Position numbers and translations under genes: made by a program. A stretch of DNA of 64,000 bases, from contig JAVMKO010000005.1 in assembly GCA_032164245.1 (NCBI GenBank), positions 43,304,133-43,368,132 of the forward strand, written 5' to 3'. Positions 1 to 10,990 of the stretch are shown piece by piece. A model generated the notes under the pieces. It was not told where the DNA came from, ran no database searches, and worked only from the letters and a program-made list of their open reading frames with translations. The stretch is from Sternotherus odoratus. Taxonomy: Eukaryota > Chordata > Testudines > Kinosternidae. Position 1 is the first letter of the stretch, and the number at the start of each line of letters is the position of its first letter.

Positions 1-1203
1 AAGGAAAAGTCACTGACAGCCTGAAGTTCCCTCCCTACGCACACGTTCCCCGTTCCCCCTAACCCTCCTCGTTTCAAAAGCACGTTGCACCCAGCTGGAT
101 GCTGGGATAGCTGCCCAGAATGCACCACTCCCTGTGCCGCAACAACTGCCGCAAATGTGGCCACGCCAAGACATCCTATAGCGCAATACCTATTGCGGTA
201 TATGGGTACCGCTACAACCAAAAGCGCTATAATCTGGTAAGTGTAACCTTAACCATAGACATGGCCTTAGAGTCTCTAACTCTTCAGATTTCAAACAGCC
301 AAAAAGATGGAAAACTTCCTTGCAGGTAGCTTTTCCAAGGTGAGGATAGGACAGTTAACTAATCCTTTGTATTGCGATGTTTCTTAATGGCCCATCTGAT
401 TTGGACAGTCCTTCTGGAAGGGTGGGAGGAAAATTCCTTTGCCTGGGTTCACAAGTTCAGAGCAAACATTTTCAAAGTTATAAAACAAAACTTATCTCTC
501 TTCTTATAGCCTAGGATACAGACATTGCAAGAGAGATTAATGCAGGCAGCAATTTATAACCGTTTCATAGAGTCTAAACACCCAATGTCTTATAAGAATG
601 TAATACCTCTTTTGAGCAAAACTACCATACAGGTGAAGAGGTCTGGTCTCCAGCTATGAGTTTGTTTTTAGCTAATGCCTGCAGCCTGGAAAAAAGCAGG
701 TATCTGGCCTGCCAGCATCACCAGGGGGGAAGGGGTTTTTGTGTGTACAGCTGGCAAGCTCAACCCAGTAGATAGGTCGGACAGCACCATTCTGTGGCAG
801 CATTCATAGGACACCTAGGCTCTATGGTCAGCCATTTTGGGTTCTCTTTGCAGATGCCTGGACAGCCTGACAGCTGTGAGAGACTGAGCCAGCGGGGCCC
901 CTGGGTCTAGGCATCAGAGGTGCTATCTCTGCCTTAAGAGTGGGCCTGCTCTGCTACAGAGATGGGGCTCTGACACAGGGTGGGGTTCGAAGACTTGGGG
1001 TTTTGGCTTCTCTCTAGCCAGGGGATGGGGACACACAAGCCTGACTTTGTTATTGATCTTGCAGGGGTCGAGTGGGGTTTGCCTCCATTTTGGTCGTGTC
1101 TTCCAGAGTCTGGCTTATTTCTCCCCACCATCCAGCCGGCTGTCCTAGCTTGTCTTGGTACTGCAGTGGAGAAGCTAAAATTCTCTGGTGTTTTGGTTTC
1201 CAG
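1..1203. other. Noncoding: MON1A upstream region or first intron
   Basis: No coding exon is recognised here. Bases about 80-255 resemble a dispersed turtle DNA-element fragment (wording similar to the block near 15950), but I cannot place it in a family. A pyrimidine-rich AG precedes an ATG at 854, but that frame stops after 18 codons and does not resemble a MON1 N-terminus. The MON1A codon split at 1204 requires an upstream coding exon, which is either further upstream of the window or too short to recognise here. Confidence 0.5.
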
Positions 1204-1674
1204 GGGCAGCCCAGGAGGGAGTGATATTTGTTCACACCCGGTCCTACGAGGACCTGACGAGCCCTGAGGATGGAGGAGACGTTGCGCCAAGGAGCCCTGA
1301 GGGCGGGCGAGGGGACCAGGCAGACCAGACCAGCATGGAACAGATCAGTAAGGACTTCAGTGAGCTCAGCACACAGCTGACGGGCGTGGCATTAGACCTG
1401 GAGGAGGAGATGAGGCTAAGCCAGGAGGACAAGATGGATCTCTTGCCGCAGACGGCCCGGAGGGACTCAGCGCGGTCGGAGAAGGAGGACGAGGACGTGA
1501 CTACAGAGGCCTGGCGCATGCATCAGAAGCATGTGTTTGTGCTGAGCGAGGCAGGCAAGCCGGTGTATTCCCGTTATGGCTCAGAGGAGGCGCTGTCCAG
1601 CACCATGGGAGTGATGATGGCCCTGGTGTCTTTCCTGGAGGCAGAGAAGAATTCCATCAGGTCTATCCATGCAG
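1204..1674 (+). CDS. MON1A: MON1A coding exon (first one seen)
   Basis: The acceptor tttccag ends at 1203 and the exon begins with the last two bases of a glycine codon, so it is not the first coding exon. It encodes the acidic region and the start of longin domain 1, ending in SIRSIHA plus one base of an Asp codon. The donor is GTACCA at 1675. An ATG at 1188 lies before the acceptor and is not the start. Confidence 0.93.
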
Positions 1675-4600
1675 GTACCATCACAGGCAGGGATCACTTG
1701 AGGGCACATGCTGCATCGGGGAGTATTAGCTAGACCAGGGGTCTCAAACTCAAATGACCACGAGGGCCGCATGAGGACTAGTGCACTGGCCCGAGGGCCG
1801 CACCACTGACACACACACACACCCTCGCTGCCCCGGCTGTGCCCCCACTCCACCCCTTCCATGAGGACTAGTGCACTGGCCCGAGGGCCGCATCACTGAC
1901 ACACACCCCGCCCTTGCTGCCCCGGCTCCGCCCCCCACTCCACCCCTTCCAAGAGGTCCCACCCCTGCCCCAACTCCTCCTCTGAGCAAGCAGCTCCCCA
2001 TTCCCTCCTGGAAAGCACTAGGCACCACCAACAGCTGTTTGGCAAACAAAGCAAGAGCAATCTAGGAAGTCCAGAGCTAGAAACACACGTGGCCCAGCCA
2101 GGCAGCAGAGAAGCCTTCACTTCTGGCCCCTCCGTCCTGCAAACTGCTATGGGGGGACCGGGGGGGGGGGGGGCGCCAGGAAGCTTGGCGGGCCGCAGGG
2201 AAGGGCTTTGCGGGCCGCATGTGGCCCCCGGGCCGCATGTTTGAGACCCCTGAGCTAGACCTTAGACGTGATGCTTCGCTGACGACCGCTGTGCAGAGTG
2301 GCCGGAGCACTGGCTTGGACAGGAGCTCACTGCTGTACTGGGAGCAGGGCAGGCACTGGGCCCAGCCTCCAGTTTCACACACAGCTGCCTGATTTGCAAG
2401 TCCAGTTATCACAGCTGCGTGTGTGATTCCGGCCATCCGCTGTTGGTGAGTGCTTTGAATGTGTGTGCAAACTGGGGGCACTGTGAGATGGTTACAGAGG
2501 GAGGCAGATGAGGAGACCAGGGGCCTGTGTTGGTGTCTACCTGGAAAGAGCAGACGAAAACCCGTGGGGGTTCTGACACAGTGCAGGAGAAGTACTGGGT
2601 TTCCCTTCCTCGGCTAGGTCCAGGAGCACTGGGTTGTAGGAGGAGCCTACTCTCAGTGTCCACCTCACTGCAAGGACAGCCATCTTTGCATCTCAGCAGG
2701 GCCGGCGACAGAGGGGTACTACCTAAAGTCGGGGGGCCCGGTACAGCTGTACCCGTTGTCGTCCCCTCTTGTCGCCGGAGCTGGAGAGCGAGGAAGGGGC
2801 GGGGAGGCGGCGCGGCTCTCCCCCGGACAAGCGAGCCTGGCCCCAGCAGGAGCTGTGAGCCCGGCCAGCGGCAGCAGCGCTGTCCGGGGGATGGGGGGAG
2901 GGGGGGAGAAAGGGCGGCTCACGCAGCTCTCGCTGCCCGGGGGAGGGGGAGGAGCGCCGGCTGGGCTGGGCTGGGGGGGAGCGCCAGCTGGGCTGGGCTG
3001 GGGGGGCCCCCATCCGCTGTCGGCTGGGCTGGGGGGAGGGGAGCACCGGCTGGGCTGGGCTGGGGGGGGTCCCAGCCGCTGTCGGCTGGGCTGGGGGGGG
3101 GGGGCGGCTGGGCTGGGGGCCCCCCAAACTATCAAAGTAGGGGACCCCCAAATTTCTGTCGCCAGCCCTGCGTCTCAGGCCTGACTGACACTGAAAATGT
3201 AGGTTGATTAGCTCCATAGAGACAGTAGCTATGTCTTCCATTGGCCTATGTGTGTCTACACCAGGGGTTAGGTCACCAGAGCTACAGTGTTTCCCATAGC
3301 TATGACAACCTAGCCCGTAGTATAGGCCCAGCTATGCCAATGGAAGACCGACCCATCATCACTCAGGGTAGTGGTATTCCTACACCCATCAGTTGATGTA
3401 GGCTGTGTCTGTGCTATGAGGTTGTGCCAGCATAGCTATGGTGACGTAGCTCTGACACTGTTGTGCCTATAGCATAGACATGGGCTCATTTGCTGACCCT
3501 CCGGAGCCATAAGAGCTCCCTGGTATTTCCAAGCGGCATGCTGCCCTGGGCTGATGTGTCCCTCTCTCTCCCTCCCGTGCCGGGCAGATGGCTACAAAGT
3601 GGTCTTTGTGCGCCGGAGCCCCCTGGTGCTGGTGGCCATGGCTAGGACGCGGCAGTCGGAGCAGGAGATCGCCCATGAGCTCCTCTACATCTACTACCAG
3701 ATCCTCAGCCTGGTCACCTGGACCCAGCTCAACCACATCTTCCAGCAGAAGCAGAACTATGACCTGCGCAGGCTGCTGGCGGGCTCTGAGCGCATCACTG
3801 ACAACTTGCTGGACCTGATGGCCCGGGACCCCTGCTTCCTGATGGGTGCCGCGCGCTGCCTGCCGATGGCAGCTGGGCTCAGAGACACTGTGAGCACCTG
3901 CCTCCAACAGGCCAAGGCCAAAAGTCTGGTGTTCTCCATCCTGCTGTCCAGGAACCAGCTGGTGTCTCTGGTGAGGAGAAAGGACCAGTTCCTGCACCCC
4001 ATTGACCTGCATTTACTCTTCAACCTCATCAGCTCCTCCTCCTCCTTCCGTGAGGGCGAGGCATGGACTCCCATTTGCCTGCCCAAGTTCAATTCCAGTG
4101 GTTTCTTCCATGCCCACATCTCATACCTGGAACAGGAGACGGACCTGTGCCTGCTCCTGGTCTCCACTGACCGTGAGGACTTCTTCACCATCTCTGACTG
4201 CAAGTGCCGCTTCCAGGAACGCCTGCAGAAGCGTGGTGTGTCCCAGGCCCTGCAGGAGGCGCTGCGCACCCCCTTCTACAGCATCTCCCAGGTGGGGATC
4301 CCGGACCTCAGACACTTCATCTACAAATCCAAGAGCTCGGGGCTCTTCACCAGGTGAGAGTTGAGGTGGGCGTGGTCTCCATCGCCAGACACGGAGCCAA
4401 GGGGAGCGCTCACGGCTCGGATGAGTCCCTGGGGCTGCTCTGTGCCATCAAAGCACAGGGGTAGCTCCCAGCTGTGGCCATGCCAATCAGTGTCAGCCCA
4501 GGCTGCTTCCGTGCCTGCCAGGTCCTGAGCTGCCACAGAGCTGGTGCCTGGGCCAGCCTGTGAGTCTCATAGTGCCCCAGAGCCACCACTTGTGCTTACA

Positions 4601-7131
4601 GCTGGCCCTTGCGTTAAAGCCACAAGTGGCATCTGGTGCACCACAGTGCAGGTCAGCGACACAGGAAGCCCTGGGGTGTGTCATTGCGGATGCAGGGTGC
4701 GTCTCTCCCAGGTGTGCCCTCAGTAGTGGGCTGTGGGGGGCACTCAGTGCAGAGGGGATCCCTGCAGGCCTGGCACAAGGCTCCAGGGTGGCAGCTCCAA
4801 CGAGGTGCCCAGGAGCTAGAGTAAGGGAGCTCACGAAGCAGCTTCCCCACTCTGCTTGATTGGTGATTGGTGCTCGGGAGAAGACACCCACCGCGCCAGC
4901 CTACATGCCTCATGTTCCCATTGCTGCCCTCCCCCCCCCGTGCAGCTTCCCGCTGCCAGCCAAGGTAGGCCAGGCTCCAGGCAGCTGGTGCCAGATAGGT
5001 CTAGACCCTGTCTGCACTAGTGCTCTCAGCACTGCTCAGCTGTGTCCTTGGTGGCATGATTGGAGGTGGAACATCCAGCCAGTCTGCAGTGTGTCTCTCC
5101 AACTGTAGCTGGCTTCCTAATGGATTGCTCTGGAGGGCTCACTTATACCCACACCCCAGGCCCATGCTGGGCCCAGAGAGCTCCTTGGATAGCAGCCTTG
5201 ACTGTCCACCACTAGGGGTGTCACTGATCCGCAGGGACCCCTGTGGCTGGTCTAGGTACAGCTGCCAGGCTTACAGGGGAGTGCCATCTGGAACGTCCCA
5301 TTGTGTGTGGTTTGAAGATGGGGGGGGGGGGGGGAGGGGGGAGGCATAGAGAAGCCTCCATGGCAAATCCTGTCAAAAAGCAAACACCAGGAAGTTCTCC
5401 ACTGCAGTGACCTAGCAAGGCCTGTGTGTTCATTTGCATATTATATTACCCACACCTCTTTGCACTAGAGACAGGGCACGGCAAAGGACATGCTCCCCCT
5501 CACCTTGCAGGCTAGCTGCTCTTCACAGCTCCCTATTCTGGGTCCTTCATTGGGTCCAAACATTTCCTTGAGAGGATCTGGCAGTGACAGGCAGGTGCCA
5601 GCTAGTGTGCAGTTTCCATCAGAGTACCTGCAAGGAGCTGGCAGACATGGGTGGGTGCTGGCTACCAGTGATCTCCATCACCCTGCAAGGTATGCAGGTT
5701 GGCTGCACATGCTGCCCAGTGGGCTCAGTAGCTTTGTGTGACCCACTGCATCTGTCCTGGGACAAGGCGTTCCATTGCTCTGTTGTGTGGAGCTTACCCT
5801 GGTCATGTTAACATTCTGGGGGGTTAATCAAAGGGCAATTTGTTTTGCCAGCCCTGAGATTGAGGCTCCCTATGTCAGTGAGAAGGAAAAGCAGAGGCTG
5901 CTGGAGCTGTACCAGTACCTGCACAGCCGTGCCCACAACTCCTCCTGCCCTCTGAAAAACATCTACTTCACAGGACCCAGTGAAAATCTTCTGGCTTGGG
6001 TAAGAACCACTCATCCTTCCATCAGCTTCCCCACATGCTCACACAACAGCTGTGTGACCTTTAGGTTGTATCACAATGATGCTGCGGGACCCCTTGGTGA
6101 TACAGTGTGAATACATGGCTGGAGACTTCTAATATTGTTCTGCAAGCCTGGGATAGCCCCCTGCTCTGGCTTTTATGGGAGAGCCCTAGCCTTGTCAGGG
6201 TCCTTAATGTGACAGGATGTACCCATTGCAGCATGCACCCATGTTGAGATGTGATAGTTTCCAGTATGCAGTGCAGCAAGGCCTTTCCACTGGCCTCATC
6301 TCCATGTTAGAGGCTTCCTACTTTATAAGAAAAGTTGCTGCTTTTGGCATGAGAGGGTGTAACTTGTGCATCTTCCTAGGATGGAAAGATTAAATCCATT
6401 GGGTTTTTTGTACAAGTCCAGGGAGCTCCCGTGGGGGAAGGGATGGCCCTTACAGGGTTGAAACTTTCATAAGCAGAATGGACTATGTTAATTACTGACA
6501 ATTAATGGGGGGAGGGATAGCTCAGTGGTTTGAGTATTGGCCTGCTAAACCCTGGCTGGGATGATTTGAGGGGGCCATTTAGGGATATGGGGAAAAACTG
6601 GGGATTGGTCCTGCTTTGAGCAGGGGGTTGGATTAGATGATCTCCTGAGGTCCCTTCCAACTCTGAGATTCTATGATTCTATGAAACCCGCCAATGACCT
6701 TTGCTCCCCTGTTAGGAGGTGGAAAGCCTTGTCCACTTGCAGTCTTTAATGTATGTATCTTCATAACCCCCCTGTGCAGCAGTACTGCCCTCCCCATTGC
6801 TTAGATGGGGAAACTGAGGCCAAAGAGACTACATGATCTGGGCCAAGGTCTGTAACTGGGCAAGGAATTGAACCCTATCTCCTAGGTTAGTGACCTCATC
6901 TCTGGGCCATCCTCCTGGACCCGTCCTGGCATCTGGAGGCAGGCTCTGTGCCCAGACACTGACTGGGATTGGCTCCCATCCCTCCCCCAGGTGACCAGTG
7001 CCTTCGAGCTCTACGTGTGCTACAGCCCCCTTGGGACCAAGGCAGCCGCTGTCAGCGCCGTCAACAAGCTTATGAAGTGGATCCGCAGGGAAGAGGACCG
7101 ACTTTTCATCCTGACACCGCAGACCTACTGA
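1204..7131 (+). CDS. MON1A: MON1A, vacuolar fusion protein MON1 homolog A (gene span, four coding exons seen)
   Basis: MON1A pairs with CCZ1 to form the guanine nucleotide exchange factor that activates RAB7 on endosomes, driving the early-to-late switch and fusion with lysosomes (known for the family). Joining 1204-1674, 3588-4353, 5852-5999 and 6991-7131 keeps frame and gives about 508 residues ending at TGA 7129-7131; the human protein is about 555, so only the N-terminal 40-50 residues are missing. Visible are an acidic N-terminal region (RSYEDL), then the first longin domain ([20 protein letters not shown]), the second (from [20 protein letters not shown] through [15 protein letters not shown]) and the third ([17 protein letters not shown] to the C-terminus ILTPQTY). 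MON1A is preferred over MON1B because MST1R follows in tandem, as in mammals. No frameshift or internal stop was found. Confidence 0.96.
1736..2252. mobile_element. Non-autonomous hAT-type element, 517 bp
   Basis: The element has terminal inverted repeats CAGGGGTCTCAAAC at the left and its complement GTTTGAGACCCCTG at the right. It is flanked by a perfect 8-bp duplication AGCTAGAC (1728-1735 and 2253-2260), the hAT signature. The interior is GC-rich with two near-copies of a segment ending GGCCGCA and no transposase. It lies in a MON1A intron. Confidence 0.9.
2697..3170 (-). mobile_element. GC-rich TIR element, copy 1 of a four-copy family
   Basis: The left end is CAGGGCCGGCGACAG and the right end is its near complement (CTGTCGCCAGCCCTG). 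Flanking octamers are CATCTCAG (2689-2696) and CGTCTCAG (3171-3178), a 7/8 duplication. The interior holds degenerate repeats of a GGCTGGGCTGGGGGG unit. It is in reverse orientation relative to the copies at 50635 and 57013. Long ORFs here arise from GC bias and are not genes. Confidence 0.82.
3190..3480. repeat. Dispersed-repeat-like sequence in MON1A intron
   Basis: Phrases such as GTGTCTACACCAGGGGTTAG and the closing CTATAGCATAGACATGG look like ends of a turtle DNA element, with several internal palindromic phrases (CATAGCTATG). Boundaries and family are not resolved. Confidence 0.35.
3588..4353 (+). CDS. MON1A: MON1A coding exon (longin 1 end, longin 2)
   Basis: The acceptor CCGGGCAG ends at 3587; the exon opens with the last two bases of Asp in DGYKVVF. 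It encodes the rest of longin domain 1, the linker with [15 protein letters not shown], all of longin domain 2 and the beginning of domain 3 up to SGLFT, ending with AG of a serine codon. The donor is GTGAGA at 4354. Confidence 0.96.
4354..5851. other. MON1A intron
   Basis: About 1.5 kb without a recognised exon or complete element. It contains a G-rich homopolymer stretch near 5320-5340. Splice sites at both ends are canonical (GTGAGA and TTTTGCCAG). Confidence 0.7.
5852..5999 (+). CDS. MON1A: MON1A coding exon (longin 3, first part)
   Basis: The exon starts with the third base of the split serine codon and reads [20 protein letters not shown] to ENLLAW, then donor GTAAGA at 6000. Its length of 148 nt restores phase 0. 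Confidence 0.96.
6508..6684 (+). repeat. tRNA-derived SINE with CR1-like tail
   Basis: The head has a box-A-like GATAGCTCAGTGGTTTGAG segment. The 3' half (GGGGATTGGTCCTGCTTTGA to ATTCTATGATTCTATG) is the same tail found on the CR1 copies in this window, which suggests CR1 machinery mobilised it. The box B region is degraded. It lies in the last MON1A intron. Confidence 0.85.
6760..6915 (+). repeat. Old MIR-like SINE fragment
   Basis: GATGGGGAAACTGAGGC followed by CTGGGCCAAGGTC and a GAATTGAACCC phrase matches the core of MIR-type SINEs. It is diverged and its ends are not defined. Confidence 0.55.
6991..7131 (+). CDS. MON1A: MON1A last coding exon
   Basis: After acceptor CCCCCAG (6984-6990) the exon reads [15 protein letters not shown] to [13 protein letters not shown] and stops at TGA 7129-7131: 46 residues, phase 0. 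This is the C-terminal end of longin domain 3, and the length and ending match MON1 proteins. Confidence 0.97.
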   Translation: MTSAFELYVCYSPLGTKAAAVSAVNKLMKWIRREEDRLFILTPQTY

Positions 7132-8340
7132 TGAGTGCTGTGCCACGCCAGCCATGCCCAGAGCATTCCTGGCTCTGATCAGGAGACCCCCCCAGGGCAG
7201 GCCCTGCCCTCCCAGTGTACATGGGGAATGGCGGGAAAGGGAGACCCTTGGGAAGCAGAGCCCTCTGCCCCCAAACGCAGGGAAAGCACATTAATGGGGT
7301 TGTTAAATAGAAGATTTTAGAGACCCTAAAGCATCCTGAGTTGCCTGGCGCTGTGACCAGGACCCAATGGAGACCCCTGCTACTGAGGGGCTGCCCCACC
7401 TGACATGCATACCCCACTACAGCCTCCAGCCAGTGCTTCTACCTCACCTGCTAGGCTGCCACTTCTCAGCCTCCCCACCCCGCCTTGCTTCCCTCCCAGG
7501 TTGGGACACTTCTCTTCATTCCCAGGGTGTATCTCTCAATTGGAGGGGATCTGCCTGTTGCTAGCTGCCTCCAAGGTGGGACGCTCAGTCTGCACTGGGC
7601 TCCTAGGACCCCTGGTTTCTCCTGCAGCACCTTCCCTCTTTTCTCCATCATTAAACTATTCCCAGAGCTCTGTTAGGAGGCATCTCCACTGCTCCACACC
7701 CACCCCCCTATCCCTGGCGTCCATGTCTCTGAGCCAGGGGTTCCTGCCTGTAAAGCCACTGAACCTGCTGGCTTAGGGTTAGGGTTAGCCATCTGCCAGG
7801 CCCAGACATTCTGCCTGGCCCCCCAAGGGACAGGTTCTCAGGTGGACAGGGCACACAGGGTGACCTGCCATGAGCAGGAAGAGCCGTACTACCCTGCAGC
7901 TTGGCTCATTGGTGGGGTCCCTCTCCCAGTTGCCCTCCAGTTTTCGGCTGCTCCTGGCATCTCCACGCCAGCTTCACAGACCAGTCTGGCAGTGTTGAGG
8001 GGCTGGGGTCAGGGAGCACCCGGACAGGAAGAACAGACCCTCTGGGCTCCAAAGTGAGGAGGCCACCATGTCGCCTTGCGTCAGCCTGCTCACCCTGGGG
8101 AGGAAAGAGTGGCTGGGTCTCCAAGCCCAGAAGGATTCACCTCCAGGTCTCCGTTAGTCCTTGCCGGCCTCTCCTGCCCCCAGGTATTCCCTGGATCTGG
8201 CCCAAGCCTGGATCACTGGCAGTATGCCTGTCCCTGCGGCTGGGTTTTCGGAGTCAGCTCAGCAACTGATCTGCGTTCATGGCCACAGCAGCACCAGATC
8301 CTGGGGTAGGGCTGGAGGAAGAAACCAACACCACTGAATG
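7132..8340 (+). other. MON1A 3' UTR and flank
   Basis: No further coding exon is seen. A candidate polyadenylation hexamer ATTAAA lies at 7650-7655, and an AATAAA at 8703-8708 sits just after the CR1 end. Which one is used cannot be told from sequence. Two and a half TTAGGG units near 7777 are incidental. Confidence 0.5.
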
Positions 8341-8702
8341 GTGAGATTTGATAGTTGCTTTCAACTACCTGAAAGGGGGTTCTAAAGAGGATGGATCTAG
8401 ACTGTTCTCAGTGGTACCAAATGACAGAACAAGGAGTAATGGTCTCAAGTTGCAGTTGGGAAGGTTTAGGTTGTATATTAGGAAAAACTTTTTCACTAGG
8501 AGGGTGGTGAAGCACTGGAATGGGTTACCTAGGGAGGTGGTAGAATCACCTTCCTTAGAGGTTTTTAAGGTCAGGCTTGACAAAGCCCTGGCTGGGTTGA
8601 TTTAGTTGGGGATTTAGTTGGGGATTGGTCCTGCTTTGAGCAGGGGTTGGACTATATGACCTCCAGAGGTCCCTTCCAACCCTAATATTCTATGATTCTA
8701 TG
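8341..8702 (+). mobile_element. CR1 LINE 3' end, truncated
   Basis: The sequence translates to the C-terminal end of the CR1 reverse transcriptase polyprotein ([36 protein letters not shown]) and ends in the CR1 tail with two ATTCTATG-type repeats. It is 5'-truncated as usual for CR1. Confidence 0.92.
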
Positions 8703-8785
8703 AATAAAGGCTGCAGAGAAATGATGGTGATTGTATTGAGGGGAGATGGCCACATGGTGGGAGCAGAGGATAAGAGCTGGGCGGC

Positions 8786-8806
8786 GGGGGGGGGGGGGGG
8801 GGGGGG
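8786..8806 (+). repeat. Homopolymer of 21 G
   Basis: An uninterrupted run of 21 G residues. The exact length is vulnerable to sequencing error. Confidence 0.9.
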
Positions 8807-9241
8807 CGGCAGAGTCTGAGGTTAAAGCCAGTTTCCGTTGTGAGCCTCATGGGGATCCCTGTTAACTGACTCTGAAAAGCCCAATGATCTTTGTTGTAGC
8901 CCAGACTGTCTCTGGTGTAGGCTGAACATGCTCGGCACAGCTGGATGTCCAGATGTTCTGCAGTGCTTTACAGTGATGATCAGTTCTTATTTTCAGGAAT
9001 TTGCAATACTACAGGCCGGAACAAATGTCCCATGCAGGGTTAATAAAGTGGGTGCCATGGCCCGGCAGGGGTAGGGTCATCAGCAGCCCTGCAATATACC
9101 ACTGACACAAGCAGACTTTGGAGTTGCACCCGGATGGTTCCAGTGGTGGGCCCAGGCCGAGCCAGCACCACATGCTTGTCCGTGGTCACACTTGGCTTCT
9201 GGGCCCTGCCCCAGCACAGATAAGGGGAATAAGCTATAGCG
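8807..9241. other. Intergenic, nothing recognised
   Basis: No gene, RNA or clear repeat was recognised between the poly-G run and the next MITE. Confidence 0.5.
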
Positions 9242-9614
9242 CAGGGGTGGCCAACCTGTGGCTCTGGAGCCACATGCAGCTCTTCAGAAGTTAATATGTG
9301 GCTCCACTTTCCAATGTGCCCGGGGGTGCTCACTGCTCAACCCCGGCTCTGCCACAGGCCCATCCCCCACTCCACCCCTTGCCATGCCCTCTCTCCTCCC
9401 CCTATCCCTCCAGAGCCTCCTGAACACCACGAAACAGCTGATTGGGAGGTGCAGGGAGAGAGAGGAAGGTGCTGATCTGCAGGTCTGCCAGTAGGTGGGA
9501 GGTGCTGAAAGAGGTGGGGAGCTGATGGGGGGCTGCTGATGTTTTACTGTGGCTCTTTGGCAATGTACATTGGAAAATTCTGGCTCTTTCTCAGGCAAAG
9601 GTTGGCCACCCCTG
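9242..9614. mobile_element. Non-autonomous hAT-type element, 373 bp
   Basis: Terminal repeats CAGGGGTGGCCAACC and GGTTGGCCACCCCTG are perfectly complementary over 15 bp. Flanking octamers CTATAGCG (9234-9241) and CTATAGTG (9615-9622) match 7/8. It has no coding capacity. Confidence 0.9.
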
Positions 9615-10414
9615 CTATAGTGGTATCCTCTCCCTTTGGTGTAGCTGCAGTGGTAAGATCCCATCCCTGTGAACTGCCAGGCACCCTGGGCCAAGAGGAG
9701 AGGGTAGAGCAGCTCTGGCTGTCCTCTCGGCCTGCTGAGAGATGTGTCCCTGGGGAACGGGGAATGTGATAGCAGGTGGCCGTCACTGATCTGTCCCAAG
9801 AGACTACAGGGAGAGGGAAATCAGGACCCTAGGTCCAATGGTGGAAAAGGAGGATTTGTCTGGGGCTTGGAGGCTCTTTCCTTCCCTTGCTCACTGCGGG
9901 CCCATGAGTGTGAAAGGCCCCTTGGTCACACAGGGAGCTCTCCATAAGCACCACACAGGGCTGTGGAGTGGGGAGACCATTGGGAGCAGCTGGTGTCTGC
10001 TGCCCAGTGGGGGAAATCTGGACTCTAGGATCTGCATAGTGCAGCTATAAACCTCCATGGCAGATTTCAAAACCCTGCCAGTCATTGCCTCATCTGCCCT
10101 GAACCTTGGCCTACAGAGCTCAGCAGCCGGGGCTCCTGTTCCATGCAAATCTGGGCCCCCCTTCGCGACAACCAGCGTGGTGCGTCTCCAGGGGGCTGAG
10201 TTCCAGGGTGCCAGTGACCTGATTTGAGAAGGGCAGCCTTCCCTCTTCCTTTCAAGGCTCTGTTGGGTACCTGCCCACCCCGAACCAGCATGTCTGAGCC
10301 CCTCAATCCAGAAGAGACTGATCCTCATGCCCCACCCCCCCTCCCATGCCTGAGCTGTACTAGGGTAGCAGCCTCAGGCATGGGAGGCCCATGGTGAGCT
10401 TCCTGGGCTGTCAC
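9615..10414. other. Intergenic, nothing recognised
   Basis: About 800 bp with no convincing coding exon or repeat. ORFs on both strands lack family resemblance. Confidence 0.5.
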
Positions 10415-10990
10415 AGACTTCCAGTGTGACCCTGGGCAAGTCACTTAGCCTCTGTGCAGTGGGGATGCTAGTCCGGCCATAGGCACTGACTTTAGCCGAT
10501 GCCGGTTGGTGCTCGCACCTCCCCAGCCCCACCCTAACTCCGTCCCTTTCCCGCCCTCCACTCCACCCTCGCTTCCCCAGAGTGCGCTGCCGCTCCGCTT
10601 CTCCCCCCTCCCTCCCAGGCTTGCTGCGCCAAACAGCTGATTCACATCAAGCCTGGGAGGGAGGGGGGAGAAGTGGAGCAGTGGCGGCGTGCTCAGGGAA
10701 GGAAGTGAAGGTGAGCTGGGAGGGGAGCACCTACCAATTTTTCTCTGTGGGTGCTCCAGCTCTGATGCGCCCATGGAGTTGGTGCCTGTGAGTCTTGCCC
10801 TGCCTCACGGTGTTGCAAGGGAAATGCACAACAATTATGCCACGTATTGAGAGCCACTTATGGTCTTTACGAGGTATAATTATTGTTCTAGTGTTGGGAA
10901 CAGAGGCACAGCGATGGACCAAAGCTCACACAGGGAGCAAACCAAAGCTGGGAACTGAATCCTGGTCATCTGGCTCTCCGGGTAGCACCC
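10415..10990 (+). repeat. MIR-like SINE split by a TIR element
   Basis: The left part (GTGTGACCCTGGGCAAGTCA, 10415-10475) and right part (10795-10990, with CAGAGGCACAGCGATGG and GGAACTGAATCCTGG) both look like MIR-type SINE sequence, with a TIR element between them. The two parts may belong to one old SINE or to two neighbouring fragments. Confidence 0.5.
10478..10790. mobile_element. Short TIR element, about 313 bp
   Basis: It begins CATAGGCACTGAC and ends GTTGGTGCCTGTG, so the outer bases are inverted repeats (CATAGGCAC against CACAGGCAC). The interior has a palindromic core around CTCCCTCCCAGGCTTG and CAAGCCTGGGAGGGAG. No clean target duplication was identified, so the superfamily is open. 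Confidence 0.6.

Noticed and set aside
120..329. Cys-containing 69-residue ORF at the left edge
   Set aside because: It lies in sequence resembling a dispersed element, has no family resemblance, and no splice or promoter context.
854..910. ATG after a good acceptor-like sequence, considered as MON1A first coding exon
   Set aside because: The frame stops after 18 codons and does not resemble the MON1 N-terminus; no suitable donor connects it in phase with 1204.
2527..3241. Long Gly/Pro-rich ORFs on both strands
   Set aside because: They are products of the GC-rich repeat interior of a TIR element.
7770..7790. TTAGGG-type units, considered as interstitial telomere
   Set aside because: Only about two and a half units; too short to mean anything.
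8348..8605. 85-residue ORF considered as a gene
   Set aside because: It is the C-terminal end of the CR1 polyprotein in a truncated repeat.
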